Below, in pieces: positions 7,648 to 17,059 of a stretch of 64,000 bases of DNA (positions are counted from its first letter, which is position 1; each line of letters begins with the position of its first letter). The stretch comes from Pseudothauera nasutitermitis (GTDB lineage: Bacteria > Pseudomonadota > Gammaproteobacteria > Burkholderiales > Rhodocyclaceae): NCBI RefSeq assembly GCF_004801295.1, contig NZ_SSOC01000004.1:1-64000 (forward strand), in the 5' to 3' direction. Position numbers and translations under genes: made by a program. The notes under the pieces are model-generated. The model did not search any database. It saw nothing but the letters and a program-made list of their open reading frames with translations, and was not told where the DNA came from.

Positions 7648-9759
7648 TCAGTTGTCGGCCGCCACCGCGCACAGACGGATGCGGATTTCCGCCCCGCCGC
7701 CGTCCGGGTTGCTCAGGCGCACGTCGCCGCCGTGCTCGTCGACGATCTTCTTGACCATCGCCAGGCCCAGGCCGGTCCCGCGCGCCTTGGTGGTGAAGTA
7801 GGGTTCGAAGGCACGCGCCAGCACCTCGGGCGGAAAGCCCGGGCCGTTGTCGCGCGTGCGCAGCACCACGCGCTCGTTCTCGACGCACGTGGCGATGCGC
7901 AGTTCCGGCGCCTCGCGGCCGGCCAGTGCATCCTCTGCATTCTGCAGCAGATTGTGGATGATCTGGCGCAGCTGCGAGGCGTCGCCCAGTACCGCCGGCA
8001 GATCCGCGGACAACTCCTTGCGGATGCCGAGCGGCGTGCTCTCGTAGAGGTTGAGCACTTCCTCGATCAGCCCGTTGAGGTCCACCGCGCCGAGTTGCGG
8101 GGCGGGCAGGCGGGCATAGTCGCGGAAGGCATTGACCAGGTTCTTCATGGCCTCGACCTGGTTCACGATGGTGCGCGTGGAACGCTCCAGCATGGCCTGC
8201 GCGTCGCCGTCGAGGCGGTCGTGCAGCTTGTGCAGGAGACGCTCGGCGGACAGCTGGATGGGGGTCAGCGGGTTCTTGATCTCGTGTGCCAGCCGGCGCG
8301 CCACCTCGCCCCAGGCGGCGGTGCGCTGCGCGGCGATCAGGCTGGAGATGTCGTCGAACACCACCACCGAGCCGCCACCGGAGCTCTCCGGCAGGCGCGC
8401 GCCGTGGATCAGCAGGGTCTGCGGCGCCACATCGGCGCGCGCCAGTTCGAGTTCGCGATGCCAGTCGCCCTCGTTGGCGGCGAAACCTTCCAGCAGGGCA
8501 TCACGGAACACCTCGTGGCGCGGCCAGTCGGCCAGCGCGAGATCCTCGAAGCCTTCCAGCGGATCGCCCAGGATGTCCATCGCCCCCCGGTTGGCGGCGC
8601 GCAGCGTGCCGTCGGCGGCAAAGGCCAGCACGCCGGTGGACAGGTTGGCCAGCACGCTTTCCAGGTAGGCGCGCGCCGACTCCACCGCCGCACGGTTGCG
8701 CTCGGCGGCCGCGCGCGCGTCGTCCAGCTGGCGGGTCATGCGGTTGAAGGACTGGGTGAGCACGCCCAGCTCGTCGCGCGCGGGCAACGCCTGGCGCGGC
8801 GAGTAATCACCCTGCGCCACCGCCTGGGTACCCTCGGCGAGAATCAGCAGCGGCGCAGCGAGCCGGCGCGCGAGCACGAAGGCGAAGGCCATCGCGCCGA
8901 GCAGCGCGAGCAGCAGGGCGAGGGTCAGCGTGAGCGTGTAGATGCGCGTGAGCCCGTCGCGCCCCAGGGTGAGCTGCTGGTAGTCGCGGTAGGCCTCCTG
9001 CACCGCCTCGACATGGCGGGCAAAGGTTTCCGGCACCGGCTGGCCGATCACCAGGTAGGGCGGCTCCTGCACCAGCGAACGGCCGGGCATGGGCACCACC
9101 ACGCGGATCAGCAGCGAGCCGTCCGGCAGGCTGTCGACCTGGCTGAACTTGCGGAACTGGCGGGCCTGGCGCAGTTGCGCGGGGCCGGGCAGATCGGGGA
9201 TCAGGCTGCCGCGCCCGTCGGTCACCGTGGTGAGCAACTGGCCGCTGGCCGACACGATCGTCAGGCTGGCCACCCCGGCCTGTTCGCGCAGGCGGTTCAG
9301 GCGGGTGCTGGACACCGGCAGATCCTCCAGCTCCAGCGCCATGCCCTCCGCCTTGTCGGCGATCTGCCCGACCAGGTAGTCGAGCGCGTTCTGGCCGAGC
9401 GCGATGCCGCCTTCCAGCGCGGAATCGACACGCACGTCGAACCACGATTCGATGCTGCGCACGACGAACTGCAGCGACACCGCGTACACCACCACGCCGG
9501 GCAGCAGCGCCATCAGCGCGAACATCAGCACCAGCCGGTACTTGAGCCGGGAGCCGAACTGGCGGGTGCGGTACTCCCGCCACAGCGCGCGCAGCTGCAC
9601 GCCGACCAGCCCGGCGAGCGCCACCGCGACCACGCCGTTGAGCGCCAGCAGGTAGGGATAGCTGTTGGCGAACAGATCGGAATTGGCGCTCGCCGAGGCC
9701 AGCAGGAACAACGAGATGCCGGCCAGGGCGGCGATGACGAGGAGAGCGATGCGCTTCAT
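7648..9759 (-). CDS. ntrY: NtrY-type membrane sensor histidine kinase
   Basis: Inner-membrane kinase of the NtrY family, linked to nitrogen or redox control. From the ATG at 9757-9759 it has 703 residues. Hydrophobic segments open the protein, a periplasmic part follows, then another membrane pair, a HAMP linker (RRLAAPLLILAEGTQAVAQG), a PAS-like region (ILGDPLEGFEDL), the phosphorylation site AHEIKNPLTPIQ, and the ATP-binding boxes NLLQNAED, DNGPGFP and GTGLGLAMVKK. The start overlaps the stop of the DUF4390 gene by 4 bp (ATGA), so translation is coupled. A longer frame running up to 10293 is open but overlaps DUF4390 and rsmB and shows no family similarity. Confidence 0.93.
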   Translation of the reverse strand: MKRIALLVIAALAGISLFLLASASANSDLFANSYPYLLALNGVVAVALAGLVGVQLRALWREYRTRQFGSRLKYRLVLMFALMALLPGVVVYAVSLQFVVRSIESWFDVRVDSALEGGIALGQNALDYLVGQIADKAEGMALELEDLPVSSTRLNRLREQAGVASLTIVSASGQLLTTVTDGRGSLIPDLPGPAQLRQARQFRKFSQVDSLPDGSLLIRVVVPMPGRSLVQEPPYLVIGQPVPETFARHVEAVQEAYRDYQQLTLGRDGLTRIYTLTLTLALLLALLGAMAFAFVLARRLAAPLLILAEGTQAVAQGDYSPRQALPARDELGVLTQSFNRMTRQLDDARAAAERNRAAVESARAYLESVLANLSTGVLAFAADGTLRAANRGAMDILGDPLEGFEDLALADWPRHEVFRDALLEGFAANEGDWHRELELARADVAPQTLLIHGARLPESSGGGSVVVFDDISSLIAAQRTAAWGEVARRLAHEIKNPLTPIQLSAERLLHKLHDRLDGDAQAMLERSTRTIVNQVEAMKNLVNAFRDYARLPAPQLGAVDLNGLIEEVLNLYESTPLGIRKELSADLPAVLGDASQLRQIIHNLLQNAEDALAGREAPELRIATCVENERVVLRTRDNGPGFPPEVLARAFEPYFTTKARGTGLGLAMVKKIVDEHGGDVRLSNPDGGGAEIRIRLCAVAADN

Positions 9760-10346
9760 TGGCCGATCTGCGCCCCCGCCAGGAAGGTCCAGGCGTACCA
9801 GTCGGTGCCGAGATTCCACTCGCGGCTGCCGATCGCGGTGACCTGGAAGGGTTTGGGCAGTTGTGCAGTGTCGAGGCGGAAGCGGATCGCGGCATTGTAG
9901 GACTGCCCGTCTTCCAGTTCGTCGCGCCCGGCCACCTGCCAGTTGCGGATGCGCTGCATGGTCAGCAGCGCCCCTTCCAGGCTGTCGAAGCTCTGGTGGA
10001 AGCTGCCCAGCGACAGGCGGTAGCTGCGCGTGATGGCGTGGTAGGACAGGCGGTAGTTGAGCCGGCGGTCCACCACCACCTTGTTGAACCAGTACCAGCG
10101 CGGACGCTCGACGACGAATTCGGCGACGAAGTACAGCGACACGCCGCGATTGACCGCCTCGGCCAGGCGGTCGTTGAGTTCGACGCCGAATTCCGCGTTG
10201 ACCACGTAGCCTTCCTCGCGCAGCAGCACTTCGGCGTGGAGCAGGCGGGCCTCGTCGTTGGCGGTAGCGCCCATCGGCAGCCACAGGGCGCACAGCAGCA
10301 GCCAGCCGGCCAGAAGGCCGGGCCAGCCCAGGGCAGACCTAGACAC
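9756..10346 (-). CDS. DUF4390 domain exported protein
   Basis: Protein of unknown function regularly found upstream of ntrY in betaproteobacteria (from memory). I place the start at the GTG 10344-10346, which overlaps the rsmB stop by 8 bp and gives 196 residues. The N-terminus is a clear signal peptide: basic start, the hydrophobic run LLAGWLLLCALWL, then GATA before NDEARLL. The mature part is rich in beta-like segments and aromatic residues (RPRWYWFNKVVVDRR, ending WYAWTFLAG). This suggests a soluble periplasmic protein, possibly a partner of NtrY's sensor region; that role is inferred from the operon alone. Confidence 0.8.
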   Translation of the reverse strand: MSRSALGWPGLLAGWLLLCALWLPMGATANDEARLLHAEVLLREEGYVVNAEFGVELNDRLAEAVNRGVSLYFVAEFVVERPRWYWFNKVVVDRRLNYRLSYHAITRSYRLSLGSFHQSFDSLEGALLTMQRIRNWQVAGRDELEDGQSYNAAIRFRLDTAQLPKPFQVTAIGSREWNLGTDWYAWTFLAGAQIGQ

Positions 10347-11703
10347 GCTTGCGCAGCAGGGCGTAGTAGAAACCGTCATGCTCGGGGGTAGGCAGCAGCT
10401 GTTGCTCGAGCCGGCCATCGATCGGCAGGCGCAGGACGTCGGCATGGCGCTCGCGGAAGCGGGCCATCTGGCCGCGGTTTTCCTCGTCGAACACCGAACA
10501 GGTCACGTACAGCATTGTGCCACCCGGCGCCAGCGTCTGCCAAAGTGCATCGAGTATCCCGGCCTGCTGCGCGGCGAAGTGCGCGATGTCCTCGCGGCGG
10601 CGCAGCCACTTGATGTCCGGGTGGCGGCGCGCCACGCCGGAGGCCGAGCACGGCACGTCGGCCAGGATGCGGTCGAACGGCCGGCCGTCCCACCAGCGTT
10701 CGGGATGGCGGGCATCACCCACGCGCACCGTGCCATGCAGTCCGAGACGGGCGAAGTTGCCCTCGATGCGGCGCGCGCGGCGCGGGTCGATTTCCAGCGC
10801 GGTGAGAGCCGCGTCGGCGCCTTCCAGGATGTGCGCGGCCTTGCCGCCGGGCGCGGCGCAGGCATCCAGCACACGCTCGCCCGCGCACGCCTCCAGCCAG
10901 CGCGCGGCCCATTGTGCGCCGGCGTCCTGCACGGAGACGCGGCCTTCGGCGAAGCCCGGCAGGCGCGCGACCGGCAACGGATCGGTAAGCAGCAGCGCAT
11001 CGTTGGACAGGCGGCGCACGGCGATACCGGCGGCGTCCAGTTCGGCGATCACCTCCTCCACCGTGGCGCGCCGCTGGTTCACCCGCAGCGCCATCGGCGG
11101 GTGCTGGCTGCCGGCGGCCAGCGCGTCTTCCCATTCGGCCGGCCAGGCCGCGCGCAGGCGGTCGATCCACCACTGCGGATGGCGGTGGCGGGCCACCGCA
11201 TCGGCCTCCCGCCAGCGCGCCACCTGCTCGCCCTGGCGCACGACGTTGCGCAGCACGCCATTGACCACGCCCTTCAGGCCCGGCGCGGCGGCGGCCACCG
11301 CCTCCACGGCCTGGTCGACGATGGTGTGTGCCTGCTCCGGGCAGCGTTCCAGACGATGCAGCGCGATGCGCAGGAAGGACTGGTAGGGTTCGTCCAGCGG
11401 CTTCTGCATCAGCCGGCTGAGCACGGCCTCCGCGCGCCCGTAGTCGCGCAGCGTGCCCCAGGCCAGGTCGCGCACTGCGCCCCGGGTGGCATCCGGCCAA
11501 TGCGGATGTTCGCGCAGCATGCCTTCCCAGGCCTCGGTGAGATTGGCACCGCCGATGACCGCTTCGATCAGCGCGGCGGCACGGGCGATGGCGTAGGCCA
11601 GGCCGGTCTCGGGCAGCACCACGGGTGCCGGTGGGGATGGGCGGCGGTTTGCCGCGCCCTGCGGGCGGGCGGCGCGGCGCGGGCTGGATGGCGGGTGGGT
11701 CAC
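10339..11703 (-). CDS. rsmB: 16S rRNA m5C967 methyltransferase RsmB
   Basis: SAM-dependent RNA cytosine-5 methyltransferase acting on C967 of 16S rRNA. An N-terminal NusB-like RNA-binding domain (about 35-170) precedes the methyltransferase domain. SAM site DACAAPGGK, catalytic/proton-relay motif DVPCSASGV and the catalytic cysteine motif YVTCSVFDEEN are all present. The start is taken as GTG at 11701-11703 (454 residues); a longer frame upstream runs into speE and is rejected. It is the first gene of a coupled run rsmB-DUF4390-ntrY-ntrX. Confidence 0.94.
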   Translation of the reverse strand: MTHPPSSPRRAARPQGAANRRPSPPAPVVLPETGLAYAIARAAALIEAVIGGANLTEAWEGMLREHPHWPDATRGAVRDLAWGTLRDYGRAEAVLSRLMQKPLDEPYQSFLRIALHRLERCPEQAHTIVDQAVEAVAAAAPGLKGVVNGVLRNVVRQGEQVARWREADAVARHRHPQWWIDRLRAAWPAEWEDALAAGSQHPPMALRVNQRRATVEEVIAELDAAGIAVRRLSNDALLLTDPLPVARLPGFAEGRVSVQDAGAQWAARWLEACAGERVLDACAAPGGKAAHILEGADAALTALEIDPRRARRIEGNFARLGLHGTVRVGDARHPERWWDGRPFDRILADVPCSASGVARRHPDIKWLRRREDIAHFAAQQAGILDALWQTLAPGGTMLYVTCSVFDEENRGQMARFRERHADVLRLPIDGRLEQQLLPTPEHDGFYYALLRKRV

Positions 11704-11749
11704 GTCTGGTATCGGCCTGTGGCGGGCGCGGCACCGCCCTCCGCGGAGG

Positions 11750-12619
11750 TCAGGCGAGCAGTTCGCGCAGGTAGTTGGGCAGCGCGAATTGCGCGCAGTG
11801 AACCGCGCCATTGTAGTGCCGCAGGGCACCGATGCCACGCTGCGCGATGCGCGCATCCACTTCGGCGGCGGACAGGGCCGCAGGCTCCAGCGTGTCGGAT
11901 GCGCTGGCCATGCCCCACAGGCTGCCGTACAGCGGAATGTAGAGGAAATACGGACTGACTCGGGTGAAGGCCGCCCGCAGGTTGTCCACCAGCCGGCGCA
12001 CGCGCTCCGGCTGGAACACCGGGGCGCCAATGTGCAGGGTGAGCGCGCCGCCCTCGGCGAGCAGCGCCTTGCAGTCGCGGAAGAATTCGGGGGAATACAA
12101 GGCTTCCGCAGGGCCGACCGGATCGGTGAGGTCGAGCACGATCAGGTCGAAACGCTCGCCGCTTGCCGGGGCCACTTCGCGCACATAGCGCAGGCCATCC
12201 TCGACGCGCAGCTCAAGGCGGGGATCGTCGAGCGCGCCGTGATGCACGGCGTCGAAATGCGCGCGGGCGATCTCCACCACCTTGGCGTCCAGCTCGACGA
12301 GCACTACGCGTTCCATGCTCGGGTACTTGAACAGTTCGTCCGCCGAGCCGCCATCCCCTCCGCCGATGACCAGCGCCCGGCGCGGTGCGGCCTGGGCAAT
12401 GGCAGGCACGTGGATGAGATTCTCGTGGTAGAAGAACTCATCCCGCTCGGAAGTCATGAAGCAGCCGTCCAGGCGGAACAGACGGCCGAACTGCGGGGTC
12501 TGCCACACCTCGTAGGCCTGGTAGGCCGACTGGCCCGCGTCCAGCAAGGTGCCGCGCCGGTAGAAGAAGCCGGCATCGTCGTTGAGCCATTCGAGCAGCA
12601 GATCGTCGCGCTCGGCCAT
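11750..12619 (-). CDS. speE: Spermidine synthase SpeE
   Basis: Polyamine aminopropyltransferase that moves an aminopropyl group from decarboxylated SAM to putrescine. The 289 residues from ATG 12617-12619 show the N-terminal beta domain (YQAYEVWQTPQFGRLFRLDG), the gate region (SERDEFFYHENLIHVP), the GGGDGG nucleotide loop and the catalytic region LDLTDPVGPAEALYS. It begins 4 bp after the speD stop, so speD and speE form a unit that makes the decarboxylated-SAM substrate and uses it. A longer frame to 12658 would overlap speD and is not needed. Confidence 0.95.
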   Translation of the reverse strand: MAERDDLLLEWLNDDAGFFYRRGTLLDAGQSAYQAYEVWQTPQFGRLFRLDGCFMTSERDEFFYHENLIHVPAIAQAAPRRALVIGGGDGGSADELFKYPSMERVVLVELDAKVVEIARAHFDAVHHGALDDPRLELRVEDGLRYVREVAPASGERFDLIVLDLTDPVGPAEALYSPEFFRDCKALLAEGGALTLHIGAPVFQPERVRRLVDNLRAAFTRVSPYFLYIPLYGSLWGMASASDTLEPAALSAAEVDARIAQRGIGALRHYNGAVHCAQFALPNYLRELLA

Positions 12620-12623
12620 TGCC

Positions 12624-13010
12624 TCAGGCCTCCGCCAGGATCTTGCCGCGGATGACATCGTGGCAGGCCGAATCCTGCGGCTTCAAGGCATCGAGCACAC
12701 GGGAGAACACCTGGCGCGCCCGCTCGCTGTTGTCGCGCGAGAAATTACACACGTAAACGTCCAGGGTCACGTCGCCGCTTTCCGGCCAGGTGTGGATGGC
12801 CAGGTGGGATTCGGCCAGCACCACGGTACCGGTCACGCCGGCCTTCTGGCCGTCGTCGTGCAGAAACTGATAGAAATAGGCGCCCAGCGGGGTCAGACCG
12901 GCACCGCGGCACTCGTCGACACACAGGGTTTCCAGTACGTCCCGGTCGATCAGCAGGTCGGGTGGGCATTGACAGCGGTACAGATCCGCAATCAGATGAA
13001 GTCCGTTCAT
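12624..13010 (-). CDS. speD: S-adenosylmethionine decarboxylase proenzyme SpeD
   Basis: Small (128-residue) prokaryotic AdoMet decarboxylase that supplies decarboxylated SAM for SpeE. The self-cleavage serine that becomes the pyruvoyl cofactor lies in ESHLAIHTWPE at about residues 67-77, with a conserved histidine and the downstream cysteine in VYVCNFS. The start ATG is at 13008-13010. It leads the speD-speE pair. The 114-bp gap upstream of it contains one of the two parS-like palindromes. Confidence 0.95.
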   Translation of the reverse strand: MNGLHLIADLYRCQCPPDLLIDRDVLETLCVDECRGAGLTPLGAYFYQFLHDDGQKAGVTGTVVLAESHLAIHTWPESGDVTLDVYVCNFSRDNSERARQVFSRVLDALKPQDSACHDVIRGKILAEA

Positions 13011-13105
13011 GGTGTTCTTCTATCCAACCACAGCAAAGCGATCAATTCTATCACGTTGGACGGCCATCTCATTGGCGCGAATATATCTCCCAGCCACGCA
13101 ATCAA

Positions 13106-13119
13106 GTTTCACGTGAAAC
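13106..13119. other. parS-like ParB-binding site 1
   Basis: The perfect palindrome GTTTCACGTGAAAC matches the 14-bp core of the chromosomal parS site bound by ParB. It lies 5 bp beyond the TSUP permease stop and about 4.7 kb from dnaA, where parS sites normally cluster. parA/parB themselves are not in this window. Confidence 0.88.
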
Positions 13120-13124
13120 GCGGC

Positions 13125-13892
13125 TCAGGCCAGCAGATCGTAGGTCAGCTTGATGATGAGCACACTGACGACGAACAGGAACATCTTGCGCACGAACGCC
13201 GTGCCGTGGCGCAGCGCCATGCGCGAACCGGTCACCGCGCCCGCGAGGTTGCACAGCGCCATCAGGGCGGCCAGTTTCCACAGCACCTCGACGTTGAGCG
13301 AAAAGAACGCCAGCGCGGCCAGGTTGGTCGCGACGTTGAGGATCTTCGCCGTGACCGATGCGCGCAGGAAATCCATGCCGAGCATCCGGATGAACAGGAA
13401 GATCAGAAAGCTGCCGGTTCCCGGTCCAAAGAACCCATCATAGAAGCCGACCACCAGGCCAATCCCCGCAGCAATACCACTTACCTTCATGCCTGGAGCG
13501 GATTCATTGGACTGCTGGCCAAGATCCTTGCGCATGAAGGTATAGACCGCCACGGCGATCAGCAGCAGCAGAATCAGCGGACGCAGCACATCGGGCGGCA
13601 GATAGGCCACCGCCTTGGCGCCGAACCATGCGCCGATCAGTGCCGCCACCGCCCCGGGCAATGCCGCGTGCCACGGGATGCGTACCCGGCGGGCGTATTG
13701 AATCGCCGCGCTGCTGGTTCCCACGATACTGGCGGCCTTGTTGGTGGCGAACAGCGTGGCCGGCGTCGTATTGGGATACGCGGCAAACAATGCGGGAATC
13801 TGGATCAACCCACCGCCACCGACGATGGCATCGACAAAGCCCGCGAAGAAAGCGGCAATACCAAGTACTACGAACAACAGATCGATATCCAT
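13125..13892 (-). CDS. TSUP (TauE/SafE) family membrane permease
   Basis: Predicted inner-membrane transporter of the sulfite/sulfonate exporter family; the substrate is not readable from sequence. The 255 residues contain repeated hydrophobic helices and family features: FAGFVDAIVGGGGLIQIPAL in the first half and the repeat-like VGFYDGFFGPGTGSFLIF in the second. The ATG at 13890-13892 is preferred because GGAG lies 5 nt upstream; a GTG at 13907 falls inside the parS palindrome and is less likely. It stands alone between two parS-like sites, with mnmE upstream and speD downstream on the same strand. Confidence 0.85.
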   Translation of the reverse strand: MDIDLLFVVLGIAAFFAGFVDAIVGGGGLIQIPALFAAYPNTTPATLFATNKAASIVGTSSAAIQYARRVRIPWHAALPGAVAALIGAWFGAKAVAYLPPDVLRPLILLLLIAVAVYTFMRKDLGQQSNESAPGMKVSGIAAGIGLVVGFYDGFFGPGTGSFLIFLFIRMLGMDFLRASVTAKILNVATNLAALAFFSLNVEVLWKLAALMALCNLAGAVTGSRMALRHGTAFVRKMFLFVVSVLIIKLTYDLLA

Positions 13893-13900
13893 GGAACTCC

Positions 13901-13914
13901 GTTTCACGTGAAAC
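13901..13914. other. parS-like ParB-binding site 2
   Basis: A second perfect copy of GTTTCACGTGAAAC, 8 bp upstream of the TSUP start codon and 781 bp from site 1. It overlaps the likely ribosome-loading region of that gene, so ParB binding could affect its expression. Confidence 0.88.
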
Positions 13915-13942
13915 AGGCGACTCGTGGCCGCCTGTCGATCTG

Positions 13943-15304
13943 CTACTTGCCGATGCAGAACCTTGAGAAGATGACACCCAGCAGGTCATCGGCCGAGAAT
14001 TCTCCCGTGATTTCACCCAGGGCCTCCTGCGCCAACCTCAATTCCTCGGCAAACAATTCCAGCGCGGCGCCACTCCGCTCCTCGGCCTCGCATACATGTT
14101 CCAGCGCGCGGCGCAGCGCGATCAGATGACGCTCGCGTGCCAGCACCAGATCCTCGCCATGGGCATGCCACCCGGCCACCCGCAACAATTCGGCGCGCAG
14201 CAGATCCACTCCATCCCCCGTACGGGCACTCAGGTGAAGTTCCACCGCGCCCTCCCGCTCATGGCGCGATGCGGGCAGACCCAGCAGGTCGGATTTGTTG
14301 TGGACGGTAATGCGTTCGACGCCCTCGGGCAGAAGGCCATCGATCTCGGCATCTTCTTCCCCCGCGCCTTCCCGTGCATCGCGCAGCCGCAGGATCACGT
14401 CGGCACGTTCGATCTCCTTCCAGGTACGCTCGATGCCGATGCGCTCCACCTGATCCGCCGTTTCGCGCAACCCTGCGGTATCGATGACATGCAGCGGAAT
14501 GCCTTCGATCTGGATGGTCTCGCGCAGCGCATCACGCGTCGTGCCCGCCACGTCGGTGACGATCGCACGCTCCTCACCGGCCAGCTGATTGAGCAGGCTG
14601 GACTTGCCGACATTCGGCCGACCAACCAGCACCACGTTCAGCCCACTGCGCAGCAGCGCGCCCTGGCGCGCGCGATCCAGCAGCGCCTCCAGGCGCAGCC
14701 GCAGTGCGTGCAGACGGCCAAAGGCGTCGGCGGCCTGGAGAAAATCGATTTCTTCCTCGGGAAAATCCAGCGTCGCCTCGACCAGCATGCGCAGATCGAT
14801 CAGCGCGTCGCGGATGCCGTCGACCTCGGCGGAAAAGGCGCCGGACAAGGAGCGCAGCGCGGAACGCGCAGCCGCCGCGGTGGACGCCTTGATCAGATCG
14901 GCGACGCCCTCGGCCTGGGCCAGATCGAGCTTGCCATTGAGAAACGCACGCTTGGTGAACTCGCCCGGCTCGGCCAGCCGTGCGCCCAGTTCGAGACAGC
15001 GCGCCAGCAGCATCTGCATGACCACCGGCCCGCCATGGCCCTGCAATTCGAGCACATCCTCGCCGGTGAACGAATGCGGCGCCGGAAAAAACAACAACAG
15101 GCCCTCGTCGAGGACCTGTTGTTGGGCATCGCGGAAACGGGCGAAATGCGCTTCGCGCGGGCGTGGCAACCGCCCGGCGATGGCCTGCGCGAACGGCGCC
15201 AGATCGGCGCCGGACACGCGCACCACGCCGATGCCTCCCCGGCCCGGCGCGGTGGCCACCGCCGCTATGGTGTCACGAGGCGGCTTTGTTGCCGTTCTTC
15301 GCAC
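13943..15304 (-). CDS. mnmE: tRNA modification GTPase MnmE
   Basis: GTPase that, with MnmG, installs the cm5/cmnm5 group on wobble U34 of certain tRNAs. The 453-residue protein has the N-terminal tetrahydrofolate-binding domain ([20 protein letters not shown]), a helical domain interrupted by the G domain ([14 protein letters not shown], then [19 protein letters not shown]) and the obligatory C-terminal FCIGK. The start is a GTG at 15302-15304 that lies 32 bp inside the end of yidC. No better in-frame start exists before the conserved DTIAAV motif, so the exact start is uncertain. MnmG is not in the window. Confidence 0.95.
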   Translation of the reverse strand: MRRTATKPPRDTIAAVATAPGRGGIGVVRVSGADLAPFAQAIAGRLPRPREAHFARFRDAQQQVLDEGLLLFFPAPHSFTGEDVLELQGHGGPVVMQMLLARCLELGARLAEPGEFTKRAFLNGKLDLAQAEGVADLIKASTAAAARSALRSLSGAFSAEVDGIRDALIDLRMLVEATLDFPEEEIDFLQAADAFGRLHALRLRLEALLDRARQGALLRSGLNVVLVGRPNVGKSSLLNQLAGEERAIVTDVAGTTRDALRETIQIEGIPLHVIDTAGLRETADQVERIGIERTWKEIERADVILRLRDAREGAGEEDAEIDGLLPEGVERITVHNKSDLLGLPASRHEREGAVELHLSARTGDGVDLLRAELLRVAGWHAHGEDLVLARERHLIALRRALEHVCEAEERSGAALELFAEELRLAQEALGEITGEFSADDLLGVIFSRFCIGK

Positions 15305-16937
15305 CCTCGATCATCCGGGTGATCTGCCACTGCTGGGCAATGGACAGGATGTTGTTCACCACCCAGTACAGCACCAGGCCGGACGGGAACCACAGGAACA
15401 TGATGGTGAAGATGAAGGGCAGCGCCATCATGATCTTGGCCTGCATCGGATCGGGCGGCGCCGGGTTGAGCTTCATCTGCACCAGCATGGACAGGCCCAT
15501 GATCACCGGCAGGATGAAGTACGGATCCTTGGAGGACAGATCCTGGATCCAGCCCAGCCACGGCGCGTGGCGCATCTCCACGCTGCCCAGCAGCACCCAG
15601 TACAGCGCGATGAACACCGGGATCTGCACCAGGATCGGCAGGCAGCCGCCCAGCGGGTTGATCTTCTCGGTGCGGTAGAGATTCATCATCTCCTGCTGCA
15701 TCTTCTGCTTGTCGTTGCCGTACAGCTCCTTCAGGCGCTGCATGCGCGGACCGAGCACGCGCATCTTGGCCATCGACTTGTAGCTCGCCGCCGACAGCGG
15801 GAAGAACACCAGCTTGATGGCGACGGTCACCAGGATGATCGCCCAGCCCCAGTTGCCGGTCAGGCTGTGGAACCACGACAGCACCCAGAACAGCGGCGCG
15901 GCGATCACCGTGAGGAAGCCATAGTCGACCACCAGATCCAGCCCGGCGGCGATGTTCTCCAGCTTGTCCTGCTCCTGCGGGCCGGCATACAGACGCACCG
16001 CGATGCTGCCGCTCTCGCCCGCGGCCACCGGGGCCACCGGCAGGATCACCCCGGCGGAATACAGGTCATTGCTGACCCGACGCGCGAAGAACTCGCGCTG
16101 CGCACCGTCTTCCGGCAGCCAGGCGCCGACGAAGTAGTGCTGCACCATCGCCACCCAGCCATCCGCGGCATCGCGGACGAACTTGGCCTTGCCCTTGTCG
16201 ATATCTTCGAACTTGACCTTCTGGAAACGCTCGGCATCGGTATAGAAGGCCGGGCCGGTGAAGGTATTCACGCCGAACACCTCGACCGCCTCCGCCGCCT
16301 TGCCGTCGCGGGTGAACTGGTAGTACGCGTGCGGCGACAGGCTCCGGTCGCTCTGGTTGCTGATCTCGTAGGACACATCGACCAGGTAGTTGCCACGGTG
16401 GAAGGTCAGCAGCTTGGCCACCCGCACGCCATCCTGCTCCGGCGCTTCCAGGCGCACGGTCACGCTGTCCTGGCCGGCGGCCAGCACCACCTCCGTATCC
16501 GGCAGGGTGAACACGGTCTTGTGACTCGGCAGGCCCTCGCCGATCAGGCCGGTCTGCGCCGCGTAGAGGTGCCGGCCGCCATCGTCGAACAGCACGAAGT
16601 TGCGGCTGCGGTCCTCGTTGGATTTGTGCGCCGGCAGCTCCAGGCGGACGATGTCGCCGCCCTGCGCGGCGATCTCTGCCACCATCAGGTCGGTACGCAC
16701 CACCATGCGCGCAGAAGTGTTCGCTTCCGCCGCCCCGGCTGCGCCGCCGGGCACCGGCGCGGCACTCAGGGTACTGCCGGGGCTGGGCATCGGCACCGCG
16801 GAGATGCCGTCTGCGGCCGTGGCGCCCTGCTGCTGGGCCACCACCGGCGCGGGACGGCTGTATTCCAGCCAGCCGTTCCACAGCATCACCAGGGAAAACG
16901 AGAAGATCAGAAAGAGGATGAGGCGACGTTGATCCAT
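15273..16937 (-). CDS. yidC: Membrane protein insertase YidC
   Basis: Inner-membrane insertase that integrates membrane proteins alone or with SecYEG. From ATG 16935-16937 it has 554 residues, typical of proteobacterial YidC. An N-terminal membrane anchor ([15 protein letters not shown]) precedes a large periplasmic beta domain. The conserved five-helix core starts near residue 350 ([20 protein letters not shown], with its conserved arginine-bearing cytoplasmic loop [20 protein letters not shown]) and ends with [15 protein letters not shown]. It lies downstream of rpmH and rnpA, the usual order. The yidD gene expected between rnpA and yidC is missing or eroded. Confidence 0.96.
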   Translation of the reverse strand: MDQRRLILFLIFSFSLVMLWNGWLEYSRPAPVVAQQQGATAADGISAVPMPSPGSTLSAAPVPGGAAGAAEANTSARMVVRTDLMVAEIAAQGGDIVRLELPAHKSNEDRSRNFVLFDDGGRHLYAAQTGLIGEGLPSHKTVFTLPDTEVVLAAGQDSVTVRLEAPEQDGVRVAKLLTFHRGNYLVDVSYEISNQSDRSLSPHAYYQFTRDGKAAEAVEVFGVNTFTGPAFYTDAERFQKVKFEDIDKGKAKFVRDAADGWVAMVQHYFVGAWLPEDGAQREFFARRVSNDLYSAGVILPVAPVAAGESGSIAVRLYAGPQEQDKLENIAAGLDLVVDYGFLTVIAAPLFWVLSWFHSLTGNWGWAIILVTVAIKLVFFPLSAASYKSMAKMRVLGPRMQRLKELYGNDKQKMQQEMMNLYRTEKINPLGGCLPILVQIPVFIALYWVLLGSVEMRHAPWLGWIQDLSSKDPYFILPVIMGLSMLVQMKLNPAPPDPMQAKIMMALPFIFTIMFLWFPSGLVLYWVVNNILSIAQQWQITRMIEGAKNGNKAAS

Positions 16938-16945
16938 ACGGATGG

Positions 16946-17059
16946 CTATCGATTGAGCGTTCGTTGGTCGGGAAACGGGATCATACCCGTCCGGCGGGAC
17001 GGCGCGCGCGGGGCTTGGCGATACACGGCAGGCAACGGCGGTCGCGCAAAGTTCGTCAT
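16946..17059 (-). pseudogene. Possible relic of yidD between rnpA and yidC
   Basis: Many proteobacteria have yidD overlapping the rnpA stop codon here. In this window an ATG at 17057-17059 overlaps the rnpA stop in the usual ATGA manner but opens a frame of only 37 codons without YidD features. In another frame, codons at about 16974-16988 read GYDPV, the residues that end YidD proteins. The cysteine motif of YidD is absent. The reading as a deleted, frameshifted relic is speculative. Confidence 0.22.

Noticed and set aside
5980-9900. A very long open frame on the plus strand opposite trkA, ntrX and ntrY
   Set aside because: It is antisense to three genes with intact motifs; its translation is rich in H, Q, R, A and G with no domain, as expected of stop-poor shadow frames in high-GC DNA.
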